Below are positions 1 through 8,119 of a stretch of 64,000 nucleotides of DNA, one piece after another. The stretch covers positions 124,001 through 188,000 of the forward strand of contig NZ_JAQQTF010000002.1 in NCBI RefSeq assembly GCF_028561275.1, given 5' to 3'. Source of the DNA: Aureisphaera galaxeae (GTDB taxonomy: Bacteria; Bacteroidota; Bacteroidia; Flavobacteriales; Flavobacteriaceae). The stretch's first letter is position 1; each line of letters starts with the position of its first letter. Below the pieces are notes generated by a model. The model searched no databases. It was given only the letters and a program-made list of their open reading frames with translations, and was not told the DNA's origin. Made by a program: the position numbers and the translations under genes.

Positions 1-269
1 TGTGGGGGTTGGGCCATCTGCTCCTTGTCCATGCTCTCATCGATCATCCCCGAAATTTTCACATATCCCCCCAAAGGAAGCCAACCAATTCCGTATACGG
101 TCTCCCCAATCTTCTTTCTGAAAAGGGCATATTTTATATCGAAGAAAAGGAAAAACTTCTCCACACGGGTTTTAAAGGCCCGAGCAGGAAGATAATGCCC
201 AAATTCATGCAAAACGATGAGCAGGGAAAGGCTCAGCAGGAATTGGGATATTTTTATAACGATTTCCAT
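1..269 (-). CDS. rseP: RseP-type site-2 zinc metalloprotease (5' part only)
   Basis: The N-terminal 89 residues of a membrane-embedded site-2 protease, cut by the window edge. RseP-family enzymes cleave anti-sigma factors or signal peptide remnants within the inner membrane. The first transmembrane segment carries the zinc motif HEFGH at residues 21-25, followed by the conserved arginine-rich turn and a GWLPLGGYVKISGM stretch, which is the usual RseP/MmpL-protease signature ahead of the PDZ region. The second half of the active site (the NxxPxxxLDG motif) and the PDZ domains lie outside the window. The start is the ATG at 269; a -7 promoter box lies upstream at 294-301. Identification of the family is firm; the substrate is not known from sequence. 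Confidence 0.9.
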   Translation of the reverse strand, partial: MEIVIKISQFLLSLSLLIVLHEFGHYLPARAFKTRVEKFFLFFDIKYALFRKKIGETVYGIGWLPLGGYVKISGMIDESMDKEQMAQPP

Positions 270-293
270 ATAATAGTCTCAAAATTTGAACGA

Positions 294-301
294 CAAAAGT
301 A
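294..301 (-). promoter_or_regulatory. -7 box for rseP
   Basis: On the minus strand this reads TACTTTTG, a match to the flavobacterial -7 element TAnnTTTG. It lies 25 bases before the rseP ATG. I see no convincing TTG at the -33 position, so the call rests on the -7 box alone. Confidence 0.4.
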
Positions 302-398
302 ACTGAAACTGGGCGGTTAAAAAAATTAATAAATCTTCTTATCCCTTGTATTAGAAAAGTTTTAACGCTTCAAGCAAGCGCATTCCTTTTTTAGGTGG

Positions 399-406
399 TA
401 ATTTTG
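399..406 (+). promoter_or_regulatory. -7 box for the SCO gene
   Basis: TAATTTTG matches TAnnTTTG. Transcription would start near 410, which is downstream of the possible GTG start at 395 and upstream of the ATG at 422, so it helps choose the ATG. Confidence 0.4.
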
Positions 407-421
407 CAGAAAATTATTGGA

Positions 422-1090
422 ATGCTCCAGTTCTTTGCTAAATACAAACCCTTTGTAATCGTTTTAGGGATACTTTCCGTCTTCATTATTTACGGTATGT
501 ATACTGCCCTAAAGCCCGTTCCCAAACTGAAGGTCTATCAGCCTGCCGATTTCGATCCAGAATTGGTAGATACCACCCTTCAACACGTAAAGAAATACCA
601 CACTATATCCGATTTTGCTCTGACAAACCAGAATGGGGAAACCGTCACCCAAAAAACCTACGAAAACAAAATCTACGTGGCCGACTTTTTCTTCACCACT
701 TGCCAAACCATTTGTCCGATCATGACGGATCATATGTTGGAGATTCAGAAAGAACTAAAAGAAGAAAAGGATATACTGCTACTGTCGCATACCGTAACAC
801 CGGAAATAGATACCATTGCACAATTAAAACGATATGCCACCGAAAAAGGAGTGGATGACTTGAAATGGAACTTGGTAACAGGCGATAAGAAACAGATTTA
901 CGATTTGGCGCGAAAATCGTATTTAGTCGTGAAAGATATACCGGGCGTGGAGAGCTACGGAATGATACACACCGAGAATTTTGTATTGGTAGATCCTCAA
1001 AGGCGTATCCGTGGCTTGTACGACGGAACGGATCCCGAAGAAATCCAACGGCTTTTGGAGGATATCGAGATTCTGAAGAATGAAAAATAA
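422..1090 (+). CDS. SCO1/SenC-family copper chaperone
   Basis: A 222-residue membrane-anchored thioredoxin-fold protein that delivers copper to the CuA site of cytochrome c oxidase or acts as a thiol reductase. One N-terminal transmembrane helix (about residues 8-28) is followed by the SCO domain. The copper ligands are visible: C94 and C98 in the TTCQTICP motif, and a distal histidine in GMIHTENF near residue 180. A reading from GTG at 395 would add nine residues, but the -7 box at 399-406 overlaps that stretch, so the ATG at 422 is preferred. It stands alone between rseP (divergent) and the feo operon. Flavobacteria usually carry SCO near cytochrome oxidase or nitrous oxide genes, which are not present here. 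Confidence 0.9.
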   Translation: MLQFFAKYKPFVIVLGILSVFIIYGMYTALKPVPKLKVYQPADFDPELVDTTLQHVKKYHTISDFALTNQNGETVTQKTYENKIYVADFFFTTCQTICPIMTDHMLEIQKELKEEKDILLLSHTVTPEIDTIAQLKRYATEKGVDDLKWNLVTGDKKQIYDLARKSYLVVKDIPGVESYGMIHTENFVLVDPQRRIRGLYDGTDPEEIQRLLEDIEILKNEK

Positions 1091-1139
1091 CGCCCCAATG
1101 GAATCGATCCAAAACCTTTACGATTCCACATTTTTCTAC

Positions 1140-1147
1140 TACATTTG
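1140..1147 (+). promoter_or_regulatory. -7 box of the feo operon
   Basis: TACATTTG fits TAnnTTTG. It would start transcription around 1152, at the left edge of a palindrome (1153-1169), leaving a leader of about 25 bases to feoA. Confidence 0.45.
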
Positions 1148-1152
1148 CACTG

Positions 1153-1169
1153 TTTAAAATTATTCTAAA
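1153..1169 (+). promoter_or_regulatory. Palindromic operator candidate before feoA (Fur-like 7-1-7 layout)
   Basis: The arms TTTAAAAT and ATTCTAAA around a central T match at seven of eight positions. The layout resembles the 7-1-7 sites bound by Fur-family regulators (for comparison, PerR: TTATAATnATTATAA). It sits directly at the predicted transcription start, where bound repressor would block initiation. The regulator itself is not in the window, and a DtxR-family protein cannot be excluded. Confidence 0.45.
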
Positions 1170-1177
1170 TAAGAAAC

Positions 1178-1405
1178 ATGCCCACCATTGCAAATCTTAA
1201 AAAAGGGGAACGTGCCATTATCAAGCAATTTTCCATCGATTTGGTTCCCTTAAAGTTATTGGAAATGGGCTGCCTTCCGGGAAATGAAGTGTTCCTCGTT
1301 CAAACGGCACCTTTTCGTGACCCACTTTACCTTAACATCAATGGGAGCCATTTGGCCATTCGCAAGGATACTGCCGCTCAGATTGAAATAGAATTGATCT
1401 CCTAA
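1178..1405 (+). CDS. feoA: FeoA, ferrous iron transport accessory protein
   Basis: A 75-residue cytoplasmic protein of SH3-like fold that assists FeoB in ferrous iron uptake. The sequence begins MPTIANLKKGERAIIK and contains the family landmarks: a LLEMGCLPG turn in the middle and GSHLAIRKDTA near the end, which build the small beta barrel. The length is normal for a stand-alone FeoA. It ends two bases before feoB and is surely co-transcribed with it. In many flavobacteria FeoA is fused to FeoB; here it is separate. Confidence 0.93.
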   Translation: MPTIANLKKGERAIIKQFSIDLVPLKLLEMGCLPGNEVFLVQTAPFRDPLYLNINGSHLAIRKDTAAQIEIELIS

Positions 1406-1407
1406 GT

Positions 1408-3507
1408 ATGGCAAAACAGTTTAATGTTGCACTTATTGGTAACCCAAACACAGGAAAAACATCCGTTTTTAACCGACTTACCGGCCTTAATCAGAAAGTA
1501 GGGAACTATCCTGGAATTACGGTAGAAAAGAAAGAAGGTATTTGCAAACTCGACCGCGGTGTAAAGGCCCATATTTTGGATCTCCCCGGAACCTATAGCC
1601 TCAATGCTTCTTCTTTAGACGAGAATGTAGTGATAGAGCTCATGCTCAACAAAAACGATAAGGATTATCCCGATGTGGCCGTTGTCGTTTGTGAAATTGA
1701 AAACCTGAAGCGTAATCTACTGCTCTTCACCCAAATAAAGGATTTGGGAATCCCTACCATTTTGGCGATCAACATGTCCGATAGGATGAAGCGCAAGGCG
1801 ATTTCCTTGGACATTGAAAAGCTCGAAGAGCGGCTCGAGACGAAGATTGCGCTCATAAGTTCCCGAAAGAACACAGGATTCGATGCCCTGAAAAGCTTAA
1901 TCGCCAATTACAAACAAATCTCTACCAAACCTTGTTTGGATGCATCGGTCATAGCACCGGAATATTTCGATCAACTGAGGAAGACCTTCCCCAATCAGGA
2001 TTTATACAAGCTCTGGTTGGTCATTACCCAAGATGTCAACTTCGGGAAGTTGGACCGAAACGAATTTCAAGGGGTAGGATCCTTTAAAACAGAATCTAAG
2101 AGTAATCTTAAGCGGCTTCAGCAAAAAGAAACCATTAAGCGCTACCAGTTCATTAACGAAGTGCTCAAGGAAACCTTAGAAATTGATACCGCCAATGCCA
2201 AAGACTTTAGGAGTCGATTGGATCGTATCCTTACCCATAAAGTGTGGGGTTATTTTATTTTCTTCGGAATTCTATTGCTCATTTTCCAGGCGATTTTCGA
2301 CTGGAGTGGATATCCCATGGATTTCATCGATGAATCTTTTGCTTCATTGAGTGAATGGGTAAAAGATACGTTGCCCCCCGGGGATTTCACCAACCTCTTG
2401 GCCGAAGGAGTCATTGCTGGTCTAGGCGGGATCGTTATTTTCATTCCACAGATTGCCTTTCTATTCCTGTTTATTTCGGTGTTGGAAGAGAGCGGCTATA
2501 TGAGTCGGGTAGTATTTTTAATGGACCGTGTTATGCGTCGCTTTGGACTTAGTGGAAAAAGCGTGGTTCCCCTAGTGTCCGGGACAGCCTGTGCCATTCC
2601 CGCCGTGATGGCGACACGAAATATCGAAAACTGGAAAGAACGTCTTATCACCATATTGGTTACCCCATTTACCACTTGTTCGGCACGTCTTCCCGTGTAT
2701 CTTATTATCATCTCATTGGTGATTCCCGAAGAACGTGTATTAGGTATTTTCAATCTTCAAGGACTTACGCTTATGGCCCTTTATCTGTTGGGCTTTGGAG
2801 CTGCTATTTTCTCGGCCTATTTGTTGGACAAGATGCTAAAGATTCGAAGTAGATCCTTTTTTGTGATCGAAATGCCCAATTACAAGGTGCCCATGCCCAA
2901 AAATGTATTGATTACCGTAATAGAGAAGACCAAGTCCTTCGTTTTGGGAGCGGGAAAAATTATTTTGGCTATTTCCATTGTACTTTGGGTGTTAGCTTCC
3001 TATGGTCCGGGCGACTTTAATAATGCGGACGAAATTGTACGGCAACAAAACATAGGTACTTCACTTACTGAAGAAGAGATCGAAACCGAAATAGCTTCCT
3101 TTAAATTGGAAAAGTCCTATATCGGCATTCTGGGAAAAGCCATTGAACCCGCTGTTGCTCCTTTAGGGTATGATTGGAAAATAGGAATCGCTGTGATAAG
3201 TTCGTTCGCAGCCCGTGAAGTATTTGTAGGAACCCTGGCAACCATTTATAGCGTGGGAAGTGAGGAAGAGGAAACAATTAAAAATAGAATGGCGGCCGAA
3301 GTCATTCCGGGAACAAACAAACCTAGATTCAATTTTGCCAGTGGAATTTCCCTATTGCTGTTTTATGCCTTTGCGATGCAGTGTATGAGTACCCTAGCGA
3401 TTGTGAAACGGGAAACGAACAGTTGGAAATGGCCGATGTGGCAATTAATAGGAATGTCGGTGATAGCGTATATCACTGCGCTAATCGCTTACCAAATTTT
3501 AAATTAA
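1408..3507 (+). CDS. feoB: FeoB, GTP-dependent ferrous iron transporter
   Basis: A 699-residue inner-membrane Fe(II) importer. The N-terminal G domain shows GNPNTGKTS (G1, residues 11-19), the G3 motif DLPG near residue 58, and the G4 motif NMSD near residue 122, followed by a helical GDI spacer. From about residue 285 onward there are two Gate segments and core helices, including PLVSGTACAIPAVMATR and TPFTTCSARLPVY, which carry the conserved cysteines. The length is full. It follows feoA by two bases and is followed by a small Cys-rich protein 12 bases downstream, so the three form one operon under the operator at 1153-1169. Confidence 0.96.
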   Translation: MAKQFNVALIGNPNTGKTSVFNRLTGLNQKVGNYPGITVEKKEGICKLDRGVKAHILDLPGTYSLNASSLDENVVIELMLNKNDKDYPDVAVVVCEIENLKRNLLLFTQIKDLGIPTILAINMSDRMKRKAISLDIEKLEERLETKIALISSRKNTGFDALKSLIANYKQISTKPCLDASVIAPEYFDQLRKTFPNQDLYKLWLVITQDVNFGKLDRNEFQGVGSFKTESKSNLKRLQQKETIKRYQFINEVLKETLEIDTANAKDFRSRLDRILTHKVWGYFIFFGILLLIFQAIFDWSGYPMDFIDESFASLSEWVKDTLPPGDFTNLLAEGVIAGLGGIVIFIPQIAFLFLFISVLEESGYMSRVVFLMDRVMRRFGLSGKSVVPLVSGTACAIPAVMATRNIENWKERLITILVTPFTTCSARLPVYLIIISLVIPEERVLGIFNLQGLTLMALYLLGFGAAIFSAYLLDKMLKIRSRSFFVIEMPNYKVPMPKNVLITVIEKTKSFVLGAGKIILAISIVLWVLASYGPGDFNNADEIVRQQNIGTSLTEEEIETEIASFKLEKSYIGILGKAIEPAVAPLGYDWKIGIAVISSFAAREVFVGTLATIYSVGSEEEETIKNRMAAEVIPGTNKPRFNFASGISLLLFYAFAMQCMSTLAIVKRETNSWKWPMWQLIGMSVIAYITALIAYQILN

Positions 3508-3519
3508 TATCTTTAGTGT

Positions 3520-3678
3520 ATGCAAACGATATTGGTCATCATTACATTTTGTCTGGCAATGGGCTTCTTATTGAAGAAATTCGTTTGGAATCCTATTTTC
3601 GAGACTCGCCAGAAGTCTTTAGGGACCTTAGATGGTGATAAAACCAAGTGTGGCAACGATGATTGTGGGTGCCACTAA
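3520..3678 (+). CDS. FeoB-associated Cys-rich membrane protein
   Basis: A 52-residue protein found by translating the gap after feoB: one N-terminal transmembrane helix (residues 3-20, TILVIITFCLAMGF), a basic linker, and a C-terminal cysteine cluster CGNDDCGCH (C44, C49, C51). This architecture matches the FeoB-associated Cys-rich family, small proteins placed directly after feoB that probably bind iron or help the transporter. It starts 12 bases after the feoB stop. The last four bases overlap the stop of the convergent gene at 3675, so there is no room for a terminator between them. Confidence 0.82.
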   Translation: MQTILVIITFCLAMGFLLKKFVWNPIFETRQKSLGTLDGDKTKCGNDDCGCH

Positions 3679-4085
3679 TTACCGCCTTCACCAATAAGTA
3701 ATGAGTAGGGGCCCATTTCCTTTTCGTTCTCCGGATAAGGATTTACCGCCATTAGCTCGATAAAATAACCTTCCTTTTTATAGAACGTTTTATTCTTGGA
3801 AACGGCATCCGTAGCGCCTAGGGTAACCTCATGCATAGTAGCCTCTTTTCCTTTTTCCTGAATGGCTACTTCCACGCGTACCTCACCTGCCCACATGCAA
3901 TTTACATACTTGGGACAACGGGAATCTTCCAATACCTTGACAAAAGTGATGGACACATCTCCCAAAGTCACCGTTTCATCCAATGCTACCTTCACCCCAA
4001 TTTGCGGGGAAGCGGCTTTTTCTTCTTGCGCCATAAACAATGTGGGAATTAAAAAAACGATAAAATATAGATACTTTTTCATCAT
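3675..4085 (-). CDS. Secreted protein of unknown function with a CPxxVxCxWAG motif
   Basis: A 136-residue exported protein. The N-terminus MMKKYLYFIVFLIPTLFMAQ is a signal peptide cut after AQ. The mature part starts with VKVALDETVTLGDVSITFVKVLEDSRCPKYV-type beta strands and holds a conserved-looking motif DSRCPKYVNCMWAGEV, whose two cysteines are six residues apart and may form a disulphide. I recall this motif in small periplasmic proteins of Bacteroidota, but I know no function. It is a single gene lying tail to tail with the feo operon (4-base overlap) and just downstream of the Mn-transport operon, separated from it by a terminator. Confidence 0.7.
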   Translation of the reverse strand: MMKKYLYFIVFLIPTLFMAQEEKAASPQIGVKVALDETVTLGDVSITFVKVLEDSRCPKYVNCMWAGEVRVEVAIQEKGKEATMHEVTLGATDAVSKNKTFYKKEGYFIELMAVNPYPENEKEMGPYSLLIGEGGN

Positions 4086-4113
4086 AAATTCATTGTAATC
4101 ATAAAGGTATTGG

Positions 4114-4145
4114 AAAAAACCGTGCCAACTTTCCGTTAGCCACGG
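4114..4145 (-). terminator. Terminator of the Mn/Fe ABC operon
   Basis: Read leftwards, CCGTG (4145-4141) pairs with CACGG (4124-4120) around a 16-base loop, followed by six T residues (4119-4114). The stem begins inside the last codons of the permease gene, so the stop codon lies in the loop. Confidence 0.6.
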
Positions 4146-5296
4146 AATAGGAAGAAGTCATCCTTCATGGGCTCTATCTTTTCATCCTTATTGGTAATGA
4201 TGTATTCCAAGGCCAATTCGGTAAATTCTAAGCCCTTTTCGGTAAGGGAAACAATATCATCTTCAATGGAAATCATGTTGTTCTTTAAGGCCAAATCCAC
4301 CACCGTTTTAGAACGTACTTTTTGCCAGTTAATGTGCTCATTAAGGTGATTAATATGGCGTTCGTTAATATCTTGGTGGTTGTTGAGGTGCAATAAAAAA
4401 GTGAGCAAGGATACTTCGGTACGTTGTTGTCGCTGTCGATACAGCACGGAAATCAATCCTTTGTTGGGAGCAAAAAGATAGACCGACAAAAACACCAATC
4501 CCAATACGGACGTCATCGCTCCCGAGATGGAGGCATCCAACAAATGCGCAGCCCAGTAACCCATAAGGGCAGAGGCTACTCCAAAGGCAATGGAAAGTCC
4601 GATCATCTTCTTCAAATCACTGGTAAGAAGATAGGCGGTGGCTGCTGGAGCAATCATAAGTGCGACCACAAGGATGGCTCCGACGGCATCAAAAGCCCCC
4701 ACCACGGTAATAGAGGATACCGACATAAGACCATAGTGCATAACGATGGGCGATATACCAAGGGCTGAAGATAAACCAGCATCGAAGGTGCTTACTTTCA
4801 ATTCTTTAAAGAAAAGGAAGAGTAGTGCTAAGGTACAGATGAGGATGATTCCCATGACCCAAAGGGATTTAGGGCCAACATCTGCTCCGAACAATTCCAA
4901 CCGATCGAAAGGCGCAAAGGCCAATTCACCCAATAATACCGCATCTACATCCAAATGTACATCGTTAGCATTTTTGGCAATAAGAATGACACCAATGCTG
5001 AAAAGGGCAGGGAAGACCAAGCCTATGGCCGTATCTTCTTTTACTAAGCCCGTTTTCTGAATGGCCTCTACCAAGACCACGGTAATCACACCGGTAATCG
5101 CAGCTAACAAGATAAGCCAAGGGGAGTTGAGATCATGTGTTAGAAAGAATCCTAAAACGATCCCAGGCAGAATGGAATGACTAATCGCATCACTAATCAG
5201 TGCCATTTTCCGAAGTACTAGAAAGACCCCTGGAATGGCGCAGGCGATGGCCACCACCATGGCGATAAGCTGTATTTCAATCTGCGGTGCGGTCAT
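4136..5296 (-). CDS. Metal ABC transporter permease (second subunit), with C-terminal extension
   Basis: A 386-residue ABC-3 family permease for Mn, Fe or Zn. About eight to nine membrane helices fill residues 1-285, with the typical ALISDAISHSILPG loop near residue 35 and the GAILVVALMIAPAATAYLL segment near residue 205. The remaining 100 residues are hydrophilic and helical, with a pattern (NERHINHLNEH, KTVVDLALKNNMIS, DIVSLTEKGLEF) that looks like a winged-helix domain related to the N-terminal part of DtxR-type regulators. The gene overlaps the upstream permease by 20 bases, so translation is probably coupled. It is the last gene of the operon. Confidence 0.88.
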   Translation of the reverse strand: MTAPQIEIQLIAMVVAIACAIPGVFLVLRKMALISDAISHSILPGIVLGFFLTHDLNSPWLILLAAITGVITVVLVEAIQKTGLVKEDTAIGLVFPALFSIGVILIAKNANDVHLDVDAVLLGELAFAPFDRLELFGADVGPKSLWVMGIILICTLALLFLFFKELKVSTFDAGLSSALGISPIVMHYGLMSVSSITVVGAFDAVGAILVVALMIAPAATAYLLTSDLKKMIGLSIAFGVASALMGYWAAHLLDASISGAMTSVLGLVFLSVYLFAPNKGLISVLYRQRQQRTEVSLLTFLLHLNNHQDINERHINHLNEHINWQKVRSKTVVDLALKNNMISIEDDIVSLTEKGLEFTELALEYIITNKDEKIEPMKDDFFLFRG

Positions 5297-6413
5297 CTGC
5301 GAGTTGTTGGTTATACAAATTTTCAGCCTTATGGAATCCTTTAGAAGTCAATGCCCATTGCTGTCCCGTAATGGTGATCCAGTCCTTTTCTTCCATTTTC
5401 TGAAGGGTTTTTCGGGTAAACCCTTGAAAGTTGTTCAATATTTTTATCGCATGGGGATGCTTTATGTTTTCATGATTCACAGCAATACTATGCATGAACT
5501 GAAGGGTTTTCTGAAGTTTTAGATCCCTTCGGTTTTTCCGGAAACGCAATTGCCGAAACAGAATACCCCTTCCTGGGGAAAAAATGAAAGAAACAATGAC
5601 AAAGACGGCCGCCACCAAAACAATAACAGGCCCAGTGGAAAGGTTGTTCTGTGAAGCACTAATAGCTGTTCCAAAAACGCCTGAAAAGGCGCCAAATAAG
5701 GCCGCTAAAAAGATCATAATGCTGAGTCGGTTGGTCCATTGCCTTGCCGCTGCTGCAGGCGCCAATAGCATTGCGCTCATTAATACCACCCCTACGGTCT
5801 GTAGCCCTAAGACAATAGCCAAAACGATAAAGAAGGTGATAAGAATATCGATAAATCGAATGTTGAATCCCAAGGTTTTTGTAAAATCGGCATCGAAGAG
5901 CATGATTTTGAATTCCTTCCAGAAAAGCAATAGTACGACCAAACAAATCCCGGTAACTGTGGTCATGAGCCAAACGTCTTTTTCGACCAAAGTAGCTGCT
6001 TGTCCGAAGAGATATTTGTCCAATCCCGCCTGATTCGCATTGGGCTGCTTCTGAATAAAGGTGAGCAGGAGCATTCCGAATCCGAAAAATAGGGAAAGAA
6101 TAAGTCCTAGTGCTGTATCCGTCTTAAGATGGGTTTTGGTAATCATCCCCCGAATCCAAAAAGTGCCGATAAGACCACTTACCAAAGCACCCAATAGCAA
6201 AACGTTGGTGTCTTTAGCGCCTGTAATTAAAAACGCTAAGGCGATTCCAGGTAAGGCCGCATGGGAAATAGCGTCTCCCAAGAGACTTTGTTTCCGAAGC
6301 ACAGCAAAACTTCCCAACATACCACAAATAGCACCCAAAACGGCTGTTCCCAACGTAATGGTCCGAAGGGTGTAATCGCTTACTACTAATTGAAAGTATT
6401 CGGTTATTGACAT
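5277..6413 (-). CDS. Metal ABC transporter permease (first subunit), with C-terminal extension
   Basis: A 378-residue ABC-3 family permease, partner of the next gene in a heterodimer. The N-terminal part shows the family loop SLLGDAISHAALPGIALAF (about residues 44-62) and the VGVVLMSAMLLAPAAAARQW segment near residue 210. After the last membrane helix (about residue 285, ending near SFIFSPGRGILF) comes a basic stretch and a 90-residue cytoplasmic domain with GFTRKTLQKMEEKDWI and ALTSKGFHKAE, again of winged-helix type. Having the same extension on both permeases suggests an old tandem duplication. A short repeat-rich gap separates it from the ATPase gene. Confidence 0.88.
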   Translation of the reverse strand: MSITEYFQLVVSDYTLRTITLGTAVLGAICGMLGSFAVLRKQSLLGDAISHAALPGIALAFLITGAKDTNVLLLGALVSGLIGTFWIRGMITKTHLKTDTALGLILSLFFGFGMLLLTFIQKQPNANQAGLDKYLFGQAATLVEKDVWLMTTVTGICLVVLLLFWKEFKIMLFDADFTKTLGFNIRFIDILITFFIVLAIVLGLQTVGVVLMSAMLLAPAAAARQWTNRLSIMIFLAALFGAFSGVFGTAISASQNNLSTGPVIVLVAAVFVIVSFIFSPGRGILFRQLRFRKNRRDLKLQKTLQFMHSIAVNHENIKHPHAIKILNNFQGFTRKTLQKMEEKDWITITGQQWALTSKGFHKAENLYNQQLADDRTAD

Positions 6414-6417
6414 TTTT

Positions 6418-6466
6418 TAGTCGATGGTCTTTAGTCTATGGTCTATCGACCAACGACTATAGACTA
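6418..6466 (-). repeat. Repeat-rich palindromic spacer between ATPase and permease genes
   Basis: This 49-base spacer is built from variants of TAGTCTATGGTC. It contains nested inverted repeats: TAGTCTAT at 6432-6439 with ATAGACTA at 6459-6466, an inner GGTC/GACC pair, and outer TAGTCG/CGACTA. It overlaps the stop codon of the ATPase gene. It looks like a dispersed intergenic element, but only one copy is seen here. Confidence 0.5.
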
Positions 6467-7198
6467 TTTATTTATCGCGACCTTATAATTAATTCCGTAG
6501 GTCTTCGTAAGATTATCATCATTAAAAATATCCTTTACGGGTCCGGTTGCAATCTTCTTCACATTCAGGAAGGTTACCCAATCAAAATATTCAGGAACCG
6601 TTTGTAGATCATGATGTACTACAATTACCGTTTTTCCGGCTTTTCGCAGTTCCTTCAGAATATTGATAATGGCAATTTCTGTGGTAGCATCTACTCCTTG
6701 AAAGGGTTCGTCCATGAAATAAATTGAAGCATTCTGGACCAAAGCACGTGCAAGAAAAACCCGTTGCTGCTGTCCTCCACTCAACTGACTTATCTGTCGG
6801 TTCTTAAAGGAAAGCATGCCTACTTTTTCCAAAGCTTCCAAAGCGGCCTTTTTTTCTTTGGAACCGGGACGTTTTATCCATCCCAAGCTACCATAGGTAC
6901 CCATCATTACTACGTCTAAAGCGGTCGTTGGGAAATCCCAATCCACGCTTCCTTTCTGTGGTACGTAAGCCACTAATTTTCGTTGTTTGTCGTAGGGTTT
7001 TCCATAGATAGAAACACTACCTGCAATGGGGTCTATAATTCCCAAAATGGCCTTAATGAGTGTGGATTTTCCAGCACCATTGGGTCCGACGATAGCCATA
7101 AGCACCCCTTCAGGAATAAAGAGGTCAATATCCCAAAGCACGGGCTTATAATTGTAAGCCACGGTAAGGTCATCTACTTGTACGGCTATTTTTTCCAT
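6464..7198 (-). CDS. Metal ABC transporter ATP-binding protein
   Basis: A 244-residue cytoplasmic ATPase that powers the manganese/iron importer. Walker A is GPNGAGKST (about residues 39-47), the Q-loop is [13 protein letters not shown], the signature is LSGGQQQR, Walker B is IYFMDEP, and the switch histidine is in VVHHD. The DWDFP sequence after the Q-loop is typical of the Mn/Zn/Fe (MntB/ZnuC/TroB) branch. It starts one base after the stop of the binding-protein gene and precedes the two permeases, the normal order for this importer class. Confidence 0.93.
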   Translation of the reverse strand: MEKIAVQVDDLTVAYNYKPVLWDIDLFIPEGVLMAIVGPNGAGKSTLIKAILGIIDPIAGSVSIYGKPYDKQRKLVAYVPQKGSVDWDFPTTALDVVMMGTYGSLGWIKRPGSKEKKAALEALEKVGMLSFKNRQISQLSGGQQQRVFLARALVQNASIYFMDEPFQGVDATTEIAIINILKELRKAGKTVIVVHHDLQTVPEYFDWVTFLNVKKIATGPVKDIFNDDNLTKTYGINYKVAINK

Positions 7199-8113
7199 TT
7201 ACTTCAATTCGTCTACAATGGTATTTACGTTGTATTGAAACATCCCAATATAGGTTCCTTCTACCGTTCCGGGGTCTCCAAGGGCATCACTGTAGAGCGA
7301 TCCTCCAATTTTCACATCAAAATCTTTGGCCTTTACAGCTTCTTGTAATGCTTCGATGGTCCTTCTTGGCACCGAGCTTTCTACAAAGATAGCTTTCACT
7401 TGCTTTTCAATAATGAAATCGGAAAGGCGTTGCACGTCTTGTACCCCTGCTTCGGTGGCGGTAGAAAGTCCCTGTAGTCCTACCACTTCAAAATCATAGG
7501 CTTCTCCGAAGTAGTTAAAGGCGTCGTGGGCTGTTACCAAGATGCGCTGTTCCTTTGGAAGGGTGGTTACTTTGGCTTCCAATTCAATCTTCAGTTGATC
7601 TAATTGGGCAAGGTACTTGGTTTCGTTCTTCACATATTCTACACTGTTTTCTGGATCTTTTTCAGAAAGTATAGCGGTCACCTTGCGAGCAAATTCCTTG
7701 AAATAGTCAATATTGAACCAAACGTGCGGATCGTAATTCGAGGCAAAATAATCGGACCCGATGAGGCCGGATTTATCCAAAATTTCCCCAAGGGCCACTT
7801 GGGTTTTGGTGTCACTGCCCATTTTTTCGAAGACTTCTACCAACTTTCCTTCCAAATGAAGTCCATTATAGAAAATGACATCTGCATTGTACAATTTGGA
7901 AACATCGCCTTCGCTGGCTTTGTAGAGGTGGGGATCTACCCCAGCGCCCATAAGTCCATTCACTTCAATATAATCACCTCCAATATTTTTAACCAAATCG
8001 GTAATCATGGTAGTGGTAGTGACCACATTTAGTTTGGCATTTTTCTTTTCTCCTTCCCCTTTGCAGTTTAGGAGTAGAAGACTCATGCATAGTATAAAAA
8101 TCGTCTTTTTCAT
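7199..8113 (-). CDS. Metal-binding lipoprotein of Mn/Fe ABC importer (cluster A-I)
   Basis: A 304-residue periplasmic binding lipoprotein. The signal MKKTIFILCMSLLLLNC ends in a lipobox (LLNC, lipidated C17). Four predicted metal ligands are visible: His in GVDPHLYK, His in DPHVWFN, Glu in IFVESSVP and Asp in SLYSDALGDPG. The His-His-Glu-Asp set is the manganese/iron type (MntA, PsaA, TroA), and the His-rich loop of zinc-specific ZnuA is absent, so Mn(II) or Fe(II) is the expected cargo. It sits between the outer-membrane barrel gene and the ATPase gene. Confidence 0.9.
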   Translation of the reverse strand: MKKTIFILCMSLLLLNCKGEGEKKNAKLNVVTTTTMITDLVKNIGGDYIEVNGLMGAGVDPHLYKASEGDVSKLYNADVIFYNGLHLEGKLVEVFEKMGSDTKTQVALGEILDKSGLIGSDYFASNYDPHVWFNIDYFKEFARKVTAILSEKDPENSVEYVKNETKYLAQLDQLKIELEAKVTTLPKEQRILVTAHDAFNYFGEAYDFEVVGLQGLSTATEAGVQDVQRLSDFIIEKQVKAIFVESSVPRRTIEALQEAVKAKDFDVKIGGSLYSDALGDPGTVEGTYIGMFQYNVNTIVDELK

Positions 8114-8119
8114 GATCTG

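Noticed and set aside
9-302. Plus-strand open frame of 97 codons
   Set aside because: It lies antisense to the clear RseP sequence (HEFGH motif) and is a shadow of it.
395-421. GTG start for the SCO gene, adding nine residues
   Set aside because: A -7 promoter box (399-406) overlaps this stretch, so it would not be transcribed; the ATG at 422 fits better.
720-1193. Minus-strand frame of 157 codons over the SCO gene
   Set aside because: It is antisense to the SCO copper chaperone with its CxxxC motif, has no signal or motif, and covers the feo promoter.
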